The notes under the pieces were generated by a model, which did not search any database, was not told where the DNA came from, and saw nothing but the letters and a program-made list of their open reading frames with translations. Shown here piece after piece: positions 55,474-64,000 of a stretch of 64,000 bases of DNA. Position 1 is the first letter of the stretch. Each line of letters opens with the position of its first letter. Source of the stretch: Pseudomonas sp. S30 (GTDB taxonomy: Bacteria > Pseudomonadota > Gammaproteobacteria > Pseudomonadales > Pseudomonadaceae); assembly GCF_016518545.1 (NCBI RefSeq), contig NZ_JACVTO010000002.1, forward strand, positions 248,001 through 312,000. The letters are read 5' to 3'. The translations under genes and the position numbers were made by a program.

Positions 55474-56412
55474 ATGCCCGTATCCCCTCGCGCACCTGCG
55501 TGCGCCAAGCGTCGTTTCTACCTGCGCTGGCCGTTTCTGCTGGCCGTATTGGCCATCCTCGGCATGGGCGTGGCGATGGCCATGCACTGGGACGATCGGG
55601 CGCTGCTGTGGGTCAAGGAGGGCCTGCTGAGCAAGGCCGAGCGCAAGCAGAGCGTATGGCTGCCGGGCTACTCGGTGGACATCGACGCCAAGCACCTGCC
55701 GGGCATGGCCGACGACGAGGCTTCGGACGTCTCGTTCAACCCCGTCACGCGGACCCTGTTCGCGGTCATGGGCAAGAACCCGTTCCTGGTCGAGCTGAGC
55801 CTGGACGGCGATGTACTGCGCCAGATCGCCCTGGTGGGCTGGTCCAACCCGGAGGGCGTGGCGGTCCTGGACGACGGCCAGATCGCGATCGTCGACGAGC
55901 GCGAGCACGACCTGACCCTGGTCAAGGTGGATGCGAGCACCTCATCGCTGAACCGCAGTGACTTTCCGCGCTACGACCTGGGTGAGTCGGCGGACCAGAA
56001 CAAGGGCTTCGAGTCCATCGCCTGGGATCCGGCGCACCAGCGCCTGGTGATCGGTGAGGAACGGCCGCCGCGTCTCTACACCTGGGCCAGCGATGGCCGC
56101 AGCCCACTGGTCGGCGACAAGCAGCCGCTGCCCAATGACCAGCTGGACTTGCGCAACCTGTCGGCGCTGGCCGTGGATCGGCGCACCGGCCACCTGCTGG
56201 CGCTGTCAGCCGATTCGAACCTGCTGCTGGAGCTGGACGAGAACGGCCGCCAGGTCAGCTTCATGACGCTGCTGGGTGCCTTCAACGGCCTGCAGAGCCG
56301 TATCCCCCGGGCCGAAGGCGTGACCATGGACGACGAAGGCAACCTGTACATCGTCAGCGAGCCGGCGCTGTTCTACCGCTTCAAGAAGCATGTGAACCCC
56401 GGCCAGCGATGA
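55474..56412 (+). CDS. SdiA-regulated (YjiK-like) membrane-anchored propeller, copy 1
   Basis: A 312-residue protein. One N-terminal membrane anchor (RWPFLLAVLAILGMGVAMAM) is followed by a SdiA-regulated domain, a beta-propeller in the periplasm: DDEASDVSFNPVTRTLFAVM, LVGWSNPEGVAVLDDGQIAI, DQNKGFESIAWDPAHQRLVI and AEGVTMDDEGNLYIVSEPAL. The repeated acidic loops suggest calcium binding. The biochemical role is unknown. A related copy follows after 63 bp, so this is a tandem duplication. Confidence 0.88.
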   Translation: MPVSPRAPACAKRRFYLRWPFLLAVLAILGMGVAMAMHWDDRALLWVKEGLLSKAERKQSVWLPGYSVDIDAKHLPGMADDEASDVSFNPVTRTLFAVMGKNPFLVELSLDGDVLRQIALVGWSNPEGVAVLDDGQIAIVDEREHDLTLVKVDASTSSLNRSDFPRYDLGESADQNKGFESIAWDPAHQRLVIGEERPPRLYTWASDGRSPLVGDKQPLPNDQLDLRNLSALAVDRRTGHLLALSADSNLLLELDENGRQVSFMTLLGAFNGLQSRIPRAEGVTMDDEGNLYIVSEPALFYRFKKHVNPGQR

Positions 56413-56475
56413 TGGCATTCAGCTTTATTTCAGCTGGGCGTGGTTGAATTCAGCACCTTCGAACGAGTGCCATCC

Positions 56476-57402
56476 ATGTCCCGCCGCCTTCAACGCTGCC
56501 TCTTACTCCTGGGTCTGGTGGCCCTGTCGCTGGCGGGCCTGGCCGCCCACGAGTTTCGCCTGTTCGAGCGCGGCTGGTTCAATCTGCGCACCTGGTGGCA
56601 GCCTACCGTCGAAGGCATGGCGCTGGATCGATACCAGGCGGTGGTGCAGGCCCGGCCGATCGAGGGTCTGCAGGACGACGTGTCGGCATTGACCTACGAC
56701 CCCGACCGCAAAAGCCTGTTCACCGTGACCAATGCGCGTTCGGAGCTGGTCGAGCTGTCGCTGGAGGGGCGCATTCTGCGGCGCGTGCCGCTGATCGGCT
56801 TCGGCGACCCGGAAGCGGTGGAGTACGTCGGCCCCAACAGCTATGTCATCACCGACGAGCGCCAGCAGCGGCTGATTCGTGTGCGCCTGGACGACGCGAC
56901 GCGCTCGCTCGACGCGAGCCAGGCCGAACAGCTCACCCTCGGCATCGGCCTGAACGGCAACAAGGGCTTCGAGGGCCTGGCCTTCGATGCCGCCGGCCAG
57001 CGTCTGTTCGTGGCCAAGGAGCGCGACCCGATGCTGATCTACGAGGTGCGCGGCTTCCCCCATGGCGAGCCTGGTCGTCCCTATGCGGTGCAGGTGGTGC
57101 AGGACCGCCAGCGCGACCGACGCTTGTTCGTGCGTGACTTGTCCAGCCTGCAGTTCGACGAGCGCAGCGGCCACCTGCTGGCGCTGTCCGACGAATCGCG
57201 GTTGGTGGTGGAACTGGGCGTGGACGGGCGTCCGTTGAGCACCCTGTCGCTGCGCAAGGGCTATCAGGGTCTGGAGAAGGCCGTGCCACAGGCCGAAGGC
57301 ATCGCCATGGACGATGCCGGGACGTTGTACCTGGTCAGCGAACCGAACCTGTTCTACGTCTTCAGGCCGGGCAGCGCCGGGCAGGCGCTCACTGCGCCTT
57401 GA
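56476..57402 (+). CDS. SdiA-regulated (YjiK-like) membrane-anchored propeller, copy 2
   Basis: A 308-residue paralogue of the gene upstream. It has an N-terminal anchor ([20 protein letters not shown]) and the same propeller blocks: [60 protein letters not shown]. The two differ widely outside these blocks, so the duplication is old. The start at 56476 is chosen by similarity; GTG at 56440 is also in frame and there is no strong ribosome binding site for either. Its end overlaps the converging rpiA by 14 bp. Confidence 0.86.
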   Translation: MSRRLQRCLLLLGLVALSLAGLAAHEFRLFERGWFNLRTWWQPTVEGMALDRYQAVVQARPIEGLQDDVSALTYDPDRKSLFTVTNARSELVELSLEGRILRRVPLIGFGDPEAVEYVGPNSYVITDERQQRLIRVRLDDATRSLDASQAEQLTLGIGLNGNKGFEGLAFDAAGQRLFVAKERDPMLIYEVRGFPHGEPGRPYAVQVVQDRQRDRRLFVRDLSSLQFDERSGHLLALSDESRLVVELGVDGRPLSTLSLRKGYQGLEKAVPQAEGIAMDDAGTLYLVSEPNLFYVFRPGSAGQALTAP

Positions 57403-58063
57403 GGGTGCGCACGCCGTCCTGGGTGCCCAGCAGCAGCAGGTCGGCCGGGCGTGCCGCGAACAGGCCGTTGGTCACCACGCCGACGATGGCGTTGATCTGC
57501 GCTTCGAGCGCCACGGGATCGGTGATCTGCAGGTTGTGCACATCGAGGATGACGTTGCCGTTGTCGGTCAGCACGCCTTCGCGGTACACCGGATCGCCAC
57601 CGAGCTTGACCAGCTGGCGCGCCACATGGCTACGGGCCATGGGGATCACTTCCACGGGCAGGGGGAAGGCGCCGAGCACCGGTACCAGCTTGCTGCCATC
57701 GGCGATGCAGATGAAGGTGCGGGCCACGGCGGCCACGATCTTCTCCCGGGTCAGGGCCGCGCCGCCGCCCTTGATCAGGTTCAGGTGCTCGTCGCTCTCG
57801 TCGGCGCCGTCGATGTAGAACTCCAGCTCGCCAACGCTGTTGAGCTCGTAGACCGGGATGCCATGGCCCTTGAGGCGCTCGGCGGTGGCCTCGGAGCTGG
57901 CCACGGCGCCATCGAAGGCACCCTTGTGCTGCGCCAGGGCGTCGATGAAGCAGTTGGCGGTGGAGCCGGTGCCGACGCCGATGACGCTCTTGTCGTCGAG
58001 CCTGGGCAGAATGTGATCGACGGCGGCCTGGGCGACGGCCTGTTTGAGTTGGTCCTGGGTCAT
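57389..58063 (-). CDS. rpiA: Ribose-5-phosphate isomerase A
   Basis: A 224-residue pentose-phosphate enzyme converting ribose 5-phosphate and ribulose 5-phosphate. [18 protein letters not shown] binds phosphate; [20 protein letters not shown] holds the catalytic acids and lysine-glycine loop ([11 protein letters not shown]). Length is close to E. coli RpiA (219). It is divergent from ilvA with about 130 bp between starts, an arrangement common in Pseudomonas. Confidence 0.97.
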   Translation of the reverse strand: MTQDQLKQAVAQAAVDHILPRLDDKSVIGVGTGSTANCFIDALAQHKGAFDGAVASSEATAERLKGHGIPVYELNSVGELEFYIDGADESDEHLNLIKGGGAALTREKIVAAVARTFICIADGSKLVPVLGAFPLPVEVIPMARSHVARQLVKLGGDPVYREGVLTDNGNVILDVHNLQITDPVALEAQINAIVGVVTNGLFAARPADLLLLGTQDGVRTLKAQ

Positions 58064-58192
58064 GCGGGCTCCAAGGGGCGCAAGGTTTACTGAAGGCCGC
58101 CAGTATAACGACTCCGGCTTTGCTGTGGTCGCCCGGCAGGACGCTGGGGTAGACTTCCAGCCCTTGTCCCGCGGCCCAGTGATGTGTCAACG

Positions 58193-59707
58193 ATGCTCGA
58201 ACAGTACGTCAAGAAGATCCTCACCTCGCGCGTCTACGACGTCGCGGTCGAAACCCCGCTGCACAGCGCCGGGCAGCTGAGCAAGCGCCTGGGCAACCAG
58301 GTCCTGCTCAAGCGTGAGGACCTTCAGCCGGTGTTCTCCTTCAAGATTCGCGGGGCGTACAACAAGCTGGCGCAGCTCGGCCCCGAGGAGCTGGCCCGCG
58401 GCGTGGTCACCGCCTCGGCTGGCAATCACGCCCAGGGCCTGGCCCTGGCCGCCCGTGAGCTGGGCATCGAGGCCACCATCGTGATGCCAAAGACCACGCC
58501 GGAAATCAAGATCGAGGGCGTGCGCTCGCGCGGCGGCAAGGTCGTGCTGCACGGCGATTCCTTCCCCGAGGCGCTGGCCTATTCGCTCAAGCTGGTGGAG
58601 GAGAGGGGCCTGGTGTACATCCACCCCTACGACGATCCGCACACCATCGCCGGGCAAGGCACCGTGGCCATGGAGATCCTGCGCCAGCACCCGGGTCGAC
58701 TCGACGCGATCTTCGTGCCGGTCGGCGGTGGCGGCCTGATCGCCGGCATCGCCGCCTACGTGAAGTACCTGCGCCCGGAAATCAAGGTGATCGGCGTCGA
58801 ACCGGACGACTCCAACTGCCTGCAGGCTGCCATGGCGGCTGGGGAGCGCGTGGTGCTGCCGCAGGTCGGCCTGTTCGCCGACGGCGTGGCGGTGGCGCAG
58901 ATCGGCCAGCACACCTTCGACATCTGCCGTCATCACGTGGACGAGGTAATCACCGTCAGTACCGATGAAATCTGTGCTGCGATCAAGGATATCTATGACG
59001 ATACCCGCTCGATCACCGAACCTGCCGGCGCCTTGGGCGTGGCGGGGATCAAGCGCTACGTCGAGATGACCGGCGTGAGCGGGCAGACCCTCGTCGCCAT
59101 CGACTCGGGCGCCAACGTCAACTTCGACCGTCTGCGCCATGTGGCCGAGCGCGCCGAGCTGGGCGAGAAGCGCGAGGCGATCATCGCCGTGACCATCCCC
59201 GAGCGCCCTGGCAGCTTCAAGGCATTCTGCGAGGCCATCGGCAAGCGTCAGATCACCGAGTTCAACTATCGCTACCATGCCGACAAGCAGGCGCACATTT
59301 TCGTCGGCGTGCAGACCCACCCGGACACCGACCCACGGGCGGCGCTGGTTCGCCACTTGGGCGAGCGCGGGTTCCCGGTGATCGACCTGACCGACAACGA
59401 ACTGGCCAAGCTGCATATCCGCCACATGGTCGGCGGCCATTCGCCTGCCGCCAGCGACGAGCGGGTGCTGCGCTTCGAATTTCCGGAGCGCCCGGGGGCG
59501 CTGTTCAATTTCCTCGACAAGCTGGGTGGACGCTGGAACATCTCGATGTTCCACTACCGCAACCATGGCGCGGCGGATGGCCGCGTGGTGGCCGGGCTGC
59601 AAGTTCCGGAAGACGAGCGCCACCTGTTGCCCGGGGCGTTGGCAAAGATCGGCTACCCGTACTGGGACGAGACCGACAACCCGGCCTATACGCTGTTCCT
59701 GGGTTGA
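58193..59707 (+). CDS. ilvA: Threonine ammonia-lyase, biosynthetic
   Basis: A 504-residue PLP enzyme that makes 2-oxobutanoate from threonine, the first step of isoleucine synthesis. The cofactor lysine is in PVFSFKIRGAYNKLA; the PLP phosphate loop is VPVGGGGLIAGIAAYVKYL. Two ACT-like regulatory domains follow (AIIAVTIPERPGSFKAFCEA and LRFEFPERPGALFNFLDKLG), as in isoleucine-inhibited IlvA. ATG 58193 is used; GTG 58184 is also in frame. No leader peptide or attenuator is seen in the short gap to rpiA. Confidence 0.96.
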   Translation: MLEQYVKKILTSRVYDVAVETPLHSAGQLSKRLGNQVLLKREDLQPVFSFKIRGAYNKLAQLGPEELARGVVTASAGNHAQGLALAARELGIEATIVMPKTTPEIKIEGVRSRGGKVVLHGDSFPEALAYSLKLVEERGLVYIHPYDDPHTIAGQGTVAMEILRQHPGRLDAIFVPVGGGGLIAGIAAYVKYLRPEIKVIGVEPDDSNCLQAAMAAGERVVLPQVGLFADGVAVAQIGQHTFDICRHHVDEVITVSTDEICAAIKDIYDDTRSITEPAGALGVAGIKRYVEMTGVSGQTLVAIDSGANVNFDRLRHVAERAELGEKREAIIAVTIPERPGSFKAFCEAIGKRQITEFNYRYHADKQAHIFVGVQTHPDTDPRAALVRHLGERGFPVIDLTDNELAKLHIRHMVGGHSPAASDERVLRFEFPERPGALFNFLDKLGGRWNISMFHYRNHGAADGRVVAGLQVPEDERHLLPGALAKIGYPYWDETDNPAYTLFLG

Positions 59708-59792
59708 GCGGCTACGCTTGATCCAGGGCGGCTGCCGTTGCCGGTGAACCAGCGACGTGGCTTGCGCAAACCGATCTGCCGAAGGACATGAC

Positions 59793-60218
59793 ATGGATTC
59801 CCTGGCCACCCTCAAGACCTTGCACATCCTCGCTTTGGCAGTGCTGATCCTCGGCGCCCTGGGCCTCTCGGGCTGGACCGTGCGCGCCCGCCGTCAGGGC
59901 GATGCCCAGGCGGCTGCGCGCCTGCTGCAACGGCCATTGGTCTACATCTGGTTGGCGATGGGCCTGTGCCTGCTCAGCCTGCCGTTCACCGGCTGGTGGC
60001 TGGTCCACGGGCTCGGCCTGCCCCTGGGGCAGACCTGGGTGCTGGGTTCGAGCATCCTCTACACGCTCGGGGCGTTCGCCCTGTGGTGGCTGCTGGTGCG
60101 CTTGAACCGGCTGCGCAGGACCGAGCCGGTCGCCCTGCGTCCGACCCTGGCGCTGGCCGTGTTCAGCGGCCTGTGCTTTCTGTCGATCGCCGGGCTGACG
60201 GCTGTGCGGCCGCTGTAA
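59793..60218 (+). CDS. Integral membrane protein, DUF2269-like
   Basis: A 141-residue protein with four predicted membrane helices. The first carries LKTLHILALAVLILGALGLS, with the histidine pattern typical of DUF2269 proteins; the others are VYIWLAMGLCLLSLPFTGWW, LGSSILYTLGAFALWWLLVR and LALAVFSGLCFLSIAGLTAV. The function is unknown. AAGGA lies 6 nt before ATG 59793. It sits alone between ilvA and the converging HAD gene. Confidence 0.75.
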   Translation: MDSLATLKTLHILALAVLILGALGLSGWTVRARRQGDAQAAARLLQRPLVYIWLAMGLCLLSLPFTGWWLVHGLGLPLGQTWVLGSSILYTLGAFALWWLLVRLNRLRRTEPVALRPTLALAVFSGLCFLSIAGLTAVRPL

Positions 60219-60263
60219 CCCGCCTGCCGGGCAGCCTTCGCAGGGCCAGAGGTGCGCAGTGAC

Positions 60264-60920
60264 TCAGTCGCGCAGCGATATCACCGGCCAGCCACGGCGC
60301 TCGGCCTCTGCCTTGAGCTTCGGATCCGGGTCCACGGCGACCGGGTGAGTCACCTGTTCGAGCAGGGGCAGGTCGTTCAGCGAGTCGCTGTAGAAATAGC
60401 TGTCCTGCAGATCGTGGCCGTTTTCCATCATCCAGCGCTTCAGGCGCGTCACCTTGCCTTCACGGAAACAGGGTATATCGGTGCTACGTCCGGTGTAGCG
60501 CTCGCCGTCACGCTCGCATTCGGTGGCCAGCAGGGTGCTCACGCCCAGGCGACGGGCGATGGGGCCGGTGACGAATCGGTTGGTGGCGGTGATGATCACC
60601 AACTGGTCGCCCGCGGCTCGGTGCTGTTGCAGCAGGGCCAGCGCTTTGGGCTGGACCAGTGGCTCGATGCAGTCGCGCATGAACTCGCGGTGCCACTGGT
60701 CGAGCTGTTCGGGTGCGGTGCTGGCGAGGATTTCCATGGAGAAGGCCAGGTAGGCCTGCAGGTCCAGGGTGCCGTCGAGGTAGTCCTGATAGAACGCGTC
60801 GTTGCGGTTCTTGTAGGCGACGGGGTCGAGAATGCCCCGTTCACACAGGTAGTCGCCCCAGGCGTGATCGCTGTCACCGCCGAGGAGGGTATTGTCCAAG
60901 TCGAATAAAGCCAGGCGCAT
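60264..60920 (-). CDS. HAD-IB phosphatase (SerB/histidinol-phosphatase-like)
   Basis: A 218-residue haloacid-dehalogenase phosphatase of subfamily IB. The nucleophile motif is [20 protein letters not shown], motif II is IITATNRF, the lysine is in [12 protein letters not shown] and motif IV is [15 protein letters not shown]. Family relatives act on phosphoserine, histidinol phosphate or lipid phosphates. The start at 60920 gives [10 protein letters not shown]; the longer frame to 61277 runs antisense to rppH. It is divergent from rppH. Confidence 0.88.
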   Translation of the reverse strand: MRLALFDLDNTLLGGDSDHAWGDYLCERGILDPVAYKNRNDAFYQDYLDGTLDLQAYLAFSMEILASTAPEQLDQWHREFMRDCIEPLVQPKALALLQQHRAAGDQLVIITATNRFVTGPIARRLGVSTLLATECERDGERYTGRSTDIPCFREGKVTRLKRWMMENGHDLQDSYFYSDSLNDLPLLEQVTHPVAVDPDPKLKAEAERRGWPVISLRD

Positions 60921-61065
60921 GGGGATTTCTCGCAGAAGCCTCCGGGAATAAGTCCCGCAGAATACGGAGTTTTTAACGTGCTGCCCATAAGCGATGGCGG
61001 GCGCGTTGCTGCGCTCGCAAGCTTTGTGGAACAATGCGGCGACATGCGTTTTCGAGGTTGCTGCC

Positions 61066-61545
61066 GTGATCGACCCGGATGGTTTTCGCCCCAATGTCGG
61101 GATCATTCTCACGAATGATTTCGGACAGGTGCTATGGGCTCGGCGGATCAACCAGGATGCCTGGCAGTTTCCCCAGGGTGGCATCAACCCTGACGAGACC
61201 CCAGAGGATGCCCTGTACCGCGAGCTGAACGAAGAAGTTGGTCTGGAGCGCGAGGATGTGGAAATTCTTGCCTGCACCCGCGGCTGGTTGCGTTATCGTC
61301 TTCCTCAGCGCCTGGTCCGTACGCACAGCCAGCCGCTGTGCATCGGCCAGAAGCAGAAGTGGTTCCTGCTGCGCCTGGTGAGCAACGAACAGAGGGTGCG
61401 GATGGACCTGACCGGAAAACCGGAGTTCGACGGCTGGCGCTGGGTCAGCTACTGGTATCCGTTGGGTCAGGTGGTGACATTCAAGCGCGAGGTCTACCGC
61501 CGCGCGCTGAAAGAGCTAGCCCCGCGCCTGTTGACGCGCGACTGA
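61066..61545 (+). CDS. rppH: RNA pyrophosphohydrolase
   Basis: A 159-residue Nudix enzyme that removes pyrophosphate from the 5' end of mRNA and so starts RNase E decay. The N-terminus [16 protein letters not shown] and the Nudix box ([20 protein letters not shown] then VGLE) are typical, together with [20 protein letters not shown]. The start is GTG at 61066 with GAGG upstream, matching the E. coli protein start. ptsP follows 22 bp later: the rppH-ptsP operon order known from E. coli. Confidence 0.95.
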   Translation: MIDPDGFRPNVGIILTNDFGQVLWARRINQDAWQFPQGGINPDETPEDALYRELNEEVGLEREDVEILACTRGWLRYRLPQRLVRTHSQPLCIGQKQKWFLLRLVSNEQRVRMDLTGKPEFDGWRWVSYWYPLGQVVTFKREVYRRALKELAPRLLTRD

Positions 61546-61567
61546 CGACGGAGTTCGACCCCGAGCC

Positions 61568-63841
61568 ATGCTCAATACGCTGCGCAAGATCGTCCAGGAA
61601 GTGAACTCCGCCAAAGATCTCAAGACGGCGTTGGGGATCATTGTCTTGCGCGTCAAGGAGGCCATGGCCAGCCAGGTCTGCTCGGTCTACCTGCTCGATC
61701 CGGAAAGCAACCGCTTCGTGCTGATGGCCACCGAGGGCCTGAACAAGCGCTCGATCGGCAAGGTCAGCATGGCGCCCAACGAGGGTCTGGTCGGCCTGGT
61801 CGGCACCCGCGAGGAGCCGCTGAACCTGGAAAACGCCGCCGACCATCCGCGCTATCGCTATTTTGCCGAGACCGGCGAGGAGCGTTTCGCTTCCTTCCTC
61901 GGGGCGCCGATCATCCACCACCGTCGCGTGGTGGGCGTACTGGTCATCCAGCAGAAAGAGCGCCGCCAGTTCGACGAAGGCGAAGAAGCCTTCCTGGTGA
62001 CCATGAGCGCCCAGCTCGCCGGGGTCATCGCCCATGCCGAAGCCACCGGCTCGATCCGCGGTCTGGGCCGCCAGGGCAAAGGCATCCAGGAAGCACGTTT
62101 CGTCGGCGTGCCCGGTTCGCCTGGGGCGGCCGTCGGTCGCGCGGTGGTCATGCTGCCGCCCGCCGACCTGGAAGTGGTGCCGGACAAGACCGTCGAGGAC
62201 ATCGACGCCGAACTCGCCCTGTTCGAGAACGCCCTCGAATGCGTGCGTGCCGACATGCGCAAGCTGTCGGCCAAGCTGGCGACCCAGCTGCGCCCTGAGG
62301 AGCGGGCGCTGTTCGATGTCTACCTGATGATGCTCGAAGACGCCGCCCTGGGCGGTGAAGTGGCAGCAGTCATCCGCACCGGCCAGTGGGCCCAGGGCGC
62401 GCTGCGCCAGGTGGTGGGCGAGCACGTCAATCGCTTCGAGCTGATGGACGACGATTACCTGCGCGAGCGCGCCTCGGACGTCAAGGACCTCGGCCGGCGC
62501 CTGCTGGCCTACTTGCAGCAGGCGCGTTCGCAGACGCTGGTCTACCCGGACAACACCATCCTGGTGAGCGAGGAGCTCACCCCGGCCATGCTCGGCGAGG
62601 TACCCGAAGGCAAGCTGGTCGGCCTGGTCTCGGTGCTGGGCTCGGGCAACTCCCACGTGGCCATCCTGGCCCGCGCCATGGGCATTCCGACGGTGATGGG
62701 CCTGGTCGACCTGCCGTACTCGAAGGTCGACGGCATCGAGATGATCCTCGACGGCTACAAGGGCGAGGCCTACACCAACCCCAGCGAAGCACTGCGCAAG
62801 CAGTACAGCGACGTGGTGGAAGAGGAGCGCCAACTGGCCCGAGGCCTGGACGCCCTGCGCGAGCTGCCGTGCATCACCCCCGATGGCCATCGCATGCCGC
62901 TGTGGGTCAATACCGGTCTGCTGGCCGACGTTGCCCGCGCCCAGCAGCGCGGGGCCGAGGGCGTGGGCCTGTACCGCACCGAAGTGCCGTTCATGATCAA
63001 CCAGCGCTTCCCCAGCGAGAAGGAGCAGCTGGCGATCTATCGCGAGCAACTGGCGGCCTTCCATCCGCTGCCGGTGACCATGCGCACCCTGGATATCGGC
63101 GGCGACAAGGCACTGTCCTACTTCCCGATCAAGGAAGAGAACCCCTTTCTGGGCTGGCGCGGCATTCGCGTGACCCTCGACCACCCGGAAATCTTCTTGG
63201 TGCAGACCCGCGCGATGCTCAAGGCCAGCGAGGGCCTGAACAACCTGCGCATCCTGCTGCCGATGATTTCCGGCATTCACGAACTCGAAGAGGCGCTGCA
63301 CCTGATCCACCGCGCCTGGGGCGAGGTGCGCGACGAGGGCACCGACGTGCCCATGCCGCCGGTCGGGGTGATGGTGGAGATCCCGGCAGCGGTGTACCAG
63401 ACCCGCGAGCTGGCCCGCCAGGTCGATTTCCTGTCGGTCGGCTCCAACGACCTGACCCAGTACCTGTTGGCCGTGGACCGCAACAATCCGCGCGTGGCCG
63501 ACCTTTACGACTACCTGCATCCGGCGGTCTTGCAAGCGCTGCAGACCGTGGTGCGCGATGCCCATGCCGAGGGCCGGCCAGTGAGCATCTGCGGTGAGAT
63601 GGCGGGCGACCCGGCCGCCGCGATCCTGCTGATGGCCATGGGCTTCGACAGCCTGTCGATGAACGCCACCAACCTGCCGAAAGTGAAATGGATGCTGCGT
63701 CAGGTCGACCTGAGCAAGGCCAACGAACTGCTGGCCGATGCCATGAGCCACGACAACCCGCAGGTTATCCACAGCTCGCTGCAACTGGCCCTGAAGAACC
63801 TGGGCCTGGCACGCATGATCGGGCCGAACAAGAGCCTCTGA
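61568..63841 (+). CDS. ptsP: Phosphoenolpyruvate-protein phosphotransferase PtsP (EI-Ntr)
   Basis: A 757-residue first component of the nitrogen PTS. Residues 1-165 are a GAF domain (MASQVCSVYLLDPESNRFVL). The EI part has the phosphorylated histidine in LGSGNSHVAILARAMGIPTV near 365, the metal and PEP-binding core (VGLYRTEVPFMI, TLDIGGDKALSYFP) and the catalytic cysteine in VSICGEMAGDP. It passes phosphate from PEP to NPr and IIA-Ntr (elsewhere), linking nitrogen status to potassium transport and other processes. Co-transcribed with rppH. Confidence 0.96.
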   Translation: MLNTLRKIVQEVNSAKDLKTALGIIVLRVKEAMASQVCSVYLLDPESNRFVLMATEGLNKRSIGKVSMAPNEGLVGLVGTREEPLNLENAADHPRYRYFAETGEERFASFLGAPIIHHRRVVGVLVIQQKERRQFDEGEEAFLVTMSAQLAGVIAHAEATGSIRGLGRQGKGIQEARFVGVPGSPGAAVGRAVVMLPPADLEVVPDKTVEDIDAELALFENALECVRADMRKLSAKLATQLRPEERALFDVYLMMLEDAALGGEVAAVIRTGQWAQGALRQVVGEHVNRFELMDDDYLRERASDVKDLGRRLLAYLQQARSQTLVYPDNTILVSEELTPAMLGEVPEGKLVGLVSVLGSGNSHVAILARAMGIPTVMGLVDLPYSKVDGIEMILDGYKGEAYTNPSEALRKQYSDVVEEERQLARGLDALRELPCITPDGHRMPLWVNTGLLADVARAQQRGAEGVGLYRTEVPFMINQRFPSEKEQLAIYREQLAAFHPLPVTMRTLDIGGDKALSYFPIKEENPFLGWRGIRVTLDHPEIFLVQTRAMLKASEGLNNLRILLPMISGIHELEEALHLIHRAWGEVRDEGTDVPMPPVGVMVEIPAAVYQTRELARQVDFLSVGSNDLTQYLLAVDRNNPRVADLYDYLHPAVLQALQTVVRDAHAEGRPVSICGEMAGDPAAAILLMAMGFDSLSMNATNLPKVKWMLRQVDLSKANELLADAMSHDNPQVIHSSLQLALKNLGLARMIGPNKSL

Positions 63842-63882
63842 ACCGTTGGCCCACGCTGCTGAGCGGCCGTCGAAGGCGGGCG

Positions 63883-64000
63883 TCAGGCCGAGAGTTCGAC
63901 CTCGCCCAACTGGCCGCCATAGGGCCCGAAGCTGCGTTCGAGCATGTACCTGTGGCCCCGTTCATCGACGATCAGCACCGTGCTGGCGCGCGTGCCGTAG
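63883..64000 (-). CDS. NRDE (TANGO2-like) family protein, C-terminal fragment cut by the window edge
   Basis: The last 38 residues of a minus-strand gene whose start lies beyond the window: YGTRASTVLIVDERGHRYML then ERSFGPYGGQLGEVELSA. The YGTRASTV segment and the following strand are typical of the end of NRDE/TANGO2 proteins. It is partial because of the window end, not because the gene is broken. It converges with ptsP. Confidence 0.7.
   Translation of the reverse strand, partial: YGTRASTVLIVDERGHRYMLERSFGPYGGQLGEVELSA

Noticed and set aside
61481-63784. Open frame of about 770 codons opposite ptsP
   Set aside because: Same antisense artefact; ptsP has every expected catalytic motif.

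Overview
The window is about 64 kb of gene-dense, GC-rich chromosome from a fluorescent Pseudomonas, most likely the P. putida group. Three things point there: an amaB-amaA (piperidine-6-carboxylate dehydrogenase / L-pipecolate oxidase) pair, a polyamine block with a KauB dehydrogenase and a PauR-type regulator, and a gene order resembling, from memory, the rpmBG to ptsP side of P. putida KT2440 and P. aeruginosa PAO1. No database was searched. I see no tRNA, rRNA, insertion sequence, prophage or CRISPR array. This is core chromosome with a few less usual genes inserted.

Layout. 0-0.65 kb: rpmB-rpmG with promoter and terminator. 0.67-1.7 kb: two small I78-inhibitor-like proteins and a cupin. 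1.9-10.4 kb: aldehyde dehydrogenase kauB, an MFS transporter, a phospholipase D-type lipoprotein, a MocR regulator divergent from a DUF1127 protein, a gamma-glutamylpolyamine-type oxidase, a YkgJ protein and an Lrp regulator. 10.5-14.2 kb: dadA-dadX, a pauR-like regulator and cytochrome c5. 14.3-25.5 kb: acetyl-CoA hydrolase/transferase, xpt, rep, a GGDEF-EAL protein, a MATE pump, a LysR regulator and a cytochrome-FTR1 iron permease. 25.5-37.3 kb: yaiI, elbB, dedA, hemB-ppk, ppx, trxA, rho and ubiD with a ferredoxin reductase. 37.6-42.1 kb: chaC, a LysR regulator, amaB and amaA. 42.2-49.2 kb: hydrolases, a sigma54-activator-like AAA+ protein, an orphan MetQ, an acetyltransferase and a thioredoxin-like protein. 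49.2-58.1 kb: DUF2059, a 2OG oxygenase, DUF523, a shortened solute-binding protein, serA divergent from a D-2-hydroxyglutarate-dehydrogenase-type oxidase, an FAH hydrolase, two SdiA-regulated-type propellers and rpiA. 58.2-64 kb: ilvA, a membrane protein, a HAD phosphatase, rppH-ptsP and the end of an NRDE/TANGO2 protein.

Functional themes. Nitrogen-compound breakdown recurs: polyamines (KauB, PauB-like oxidase, PauR), D- and L-alanine (DadR, DadA, DadX) and lysine via pipecolate (AmaA, AmaB). SerA and the neighbouring FAD oxidase are a known functional couple: the oxidase recycles the 2-hydroxyglutarate that SerA makes. hemB and ppk lie 19 bp apart, and rppH and ptsP 22 bp apart.

The best candidate for something undescribed is 43.1-45.8 kb. 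There a bacterial enhancer-binding-protein-like AAA+ protein lacks its receiver region, its DNA-binding region and the sigma54-contacting GAFTGA loop. It sits between an RBBP9-type serine hydrolase and an orphan, non-lipoprotein MetQ, behind an AT-rich promoter region. Other notable signals are long perfect or near-perfect hairpins without U-tracts between genes, four ATACAG sites upstream of the MocR gene, a hairpin against the hemB ribosome binding site, and a solute-binding protein that seems to have lost its second lobe.
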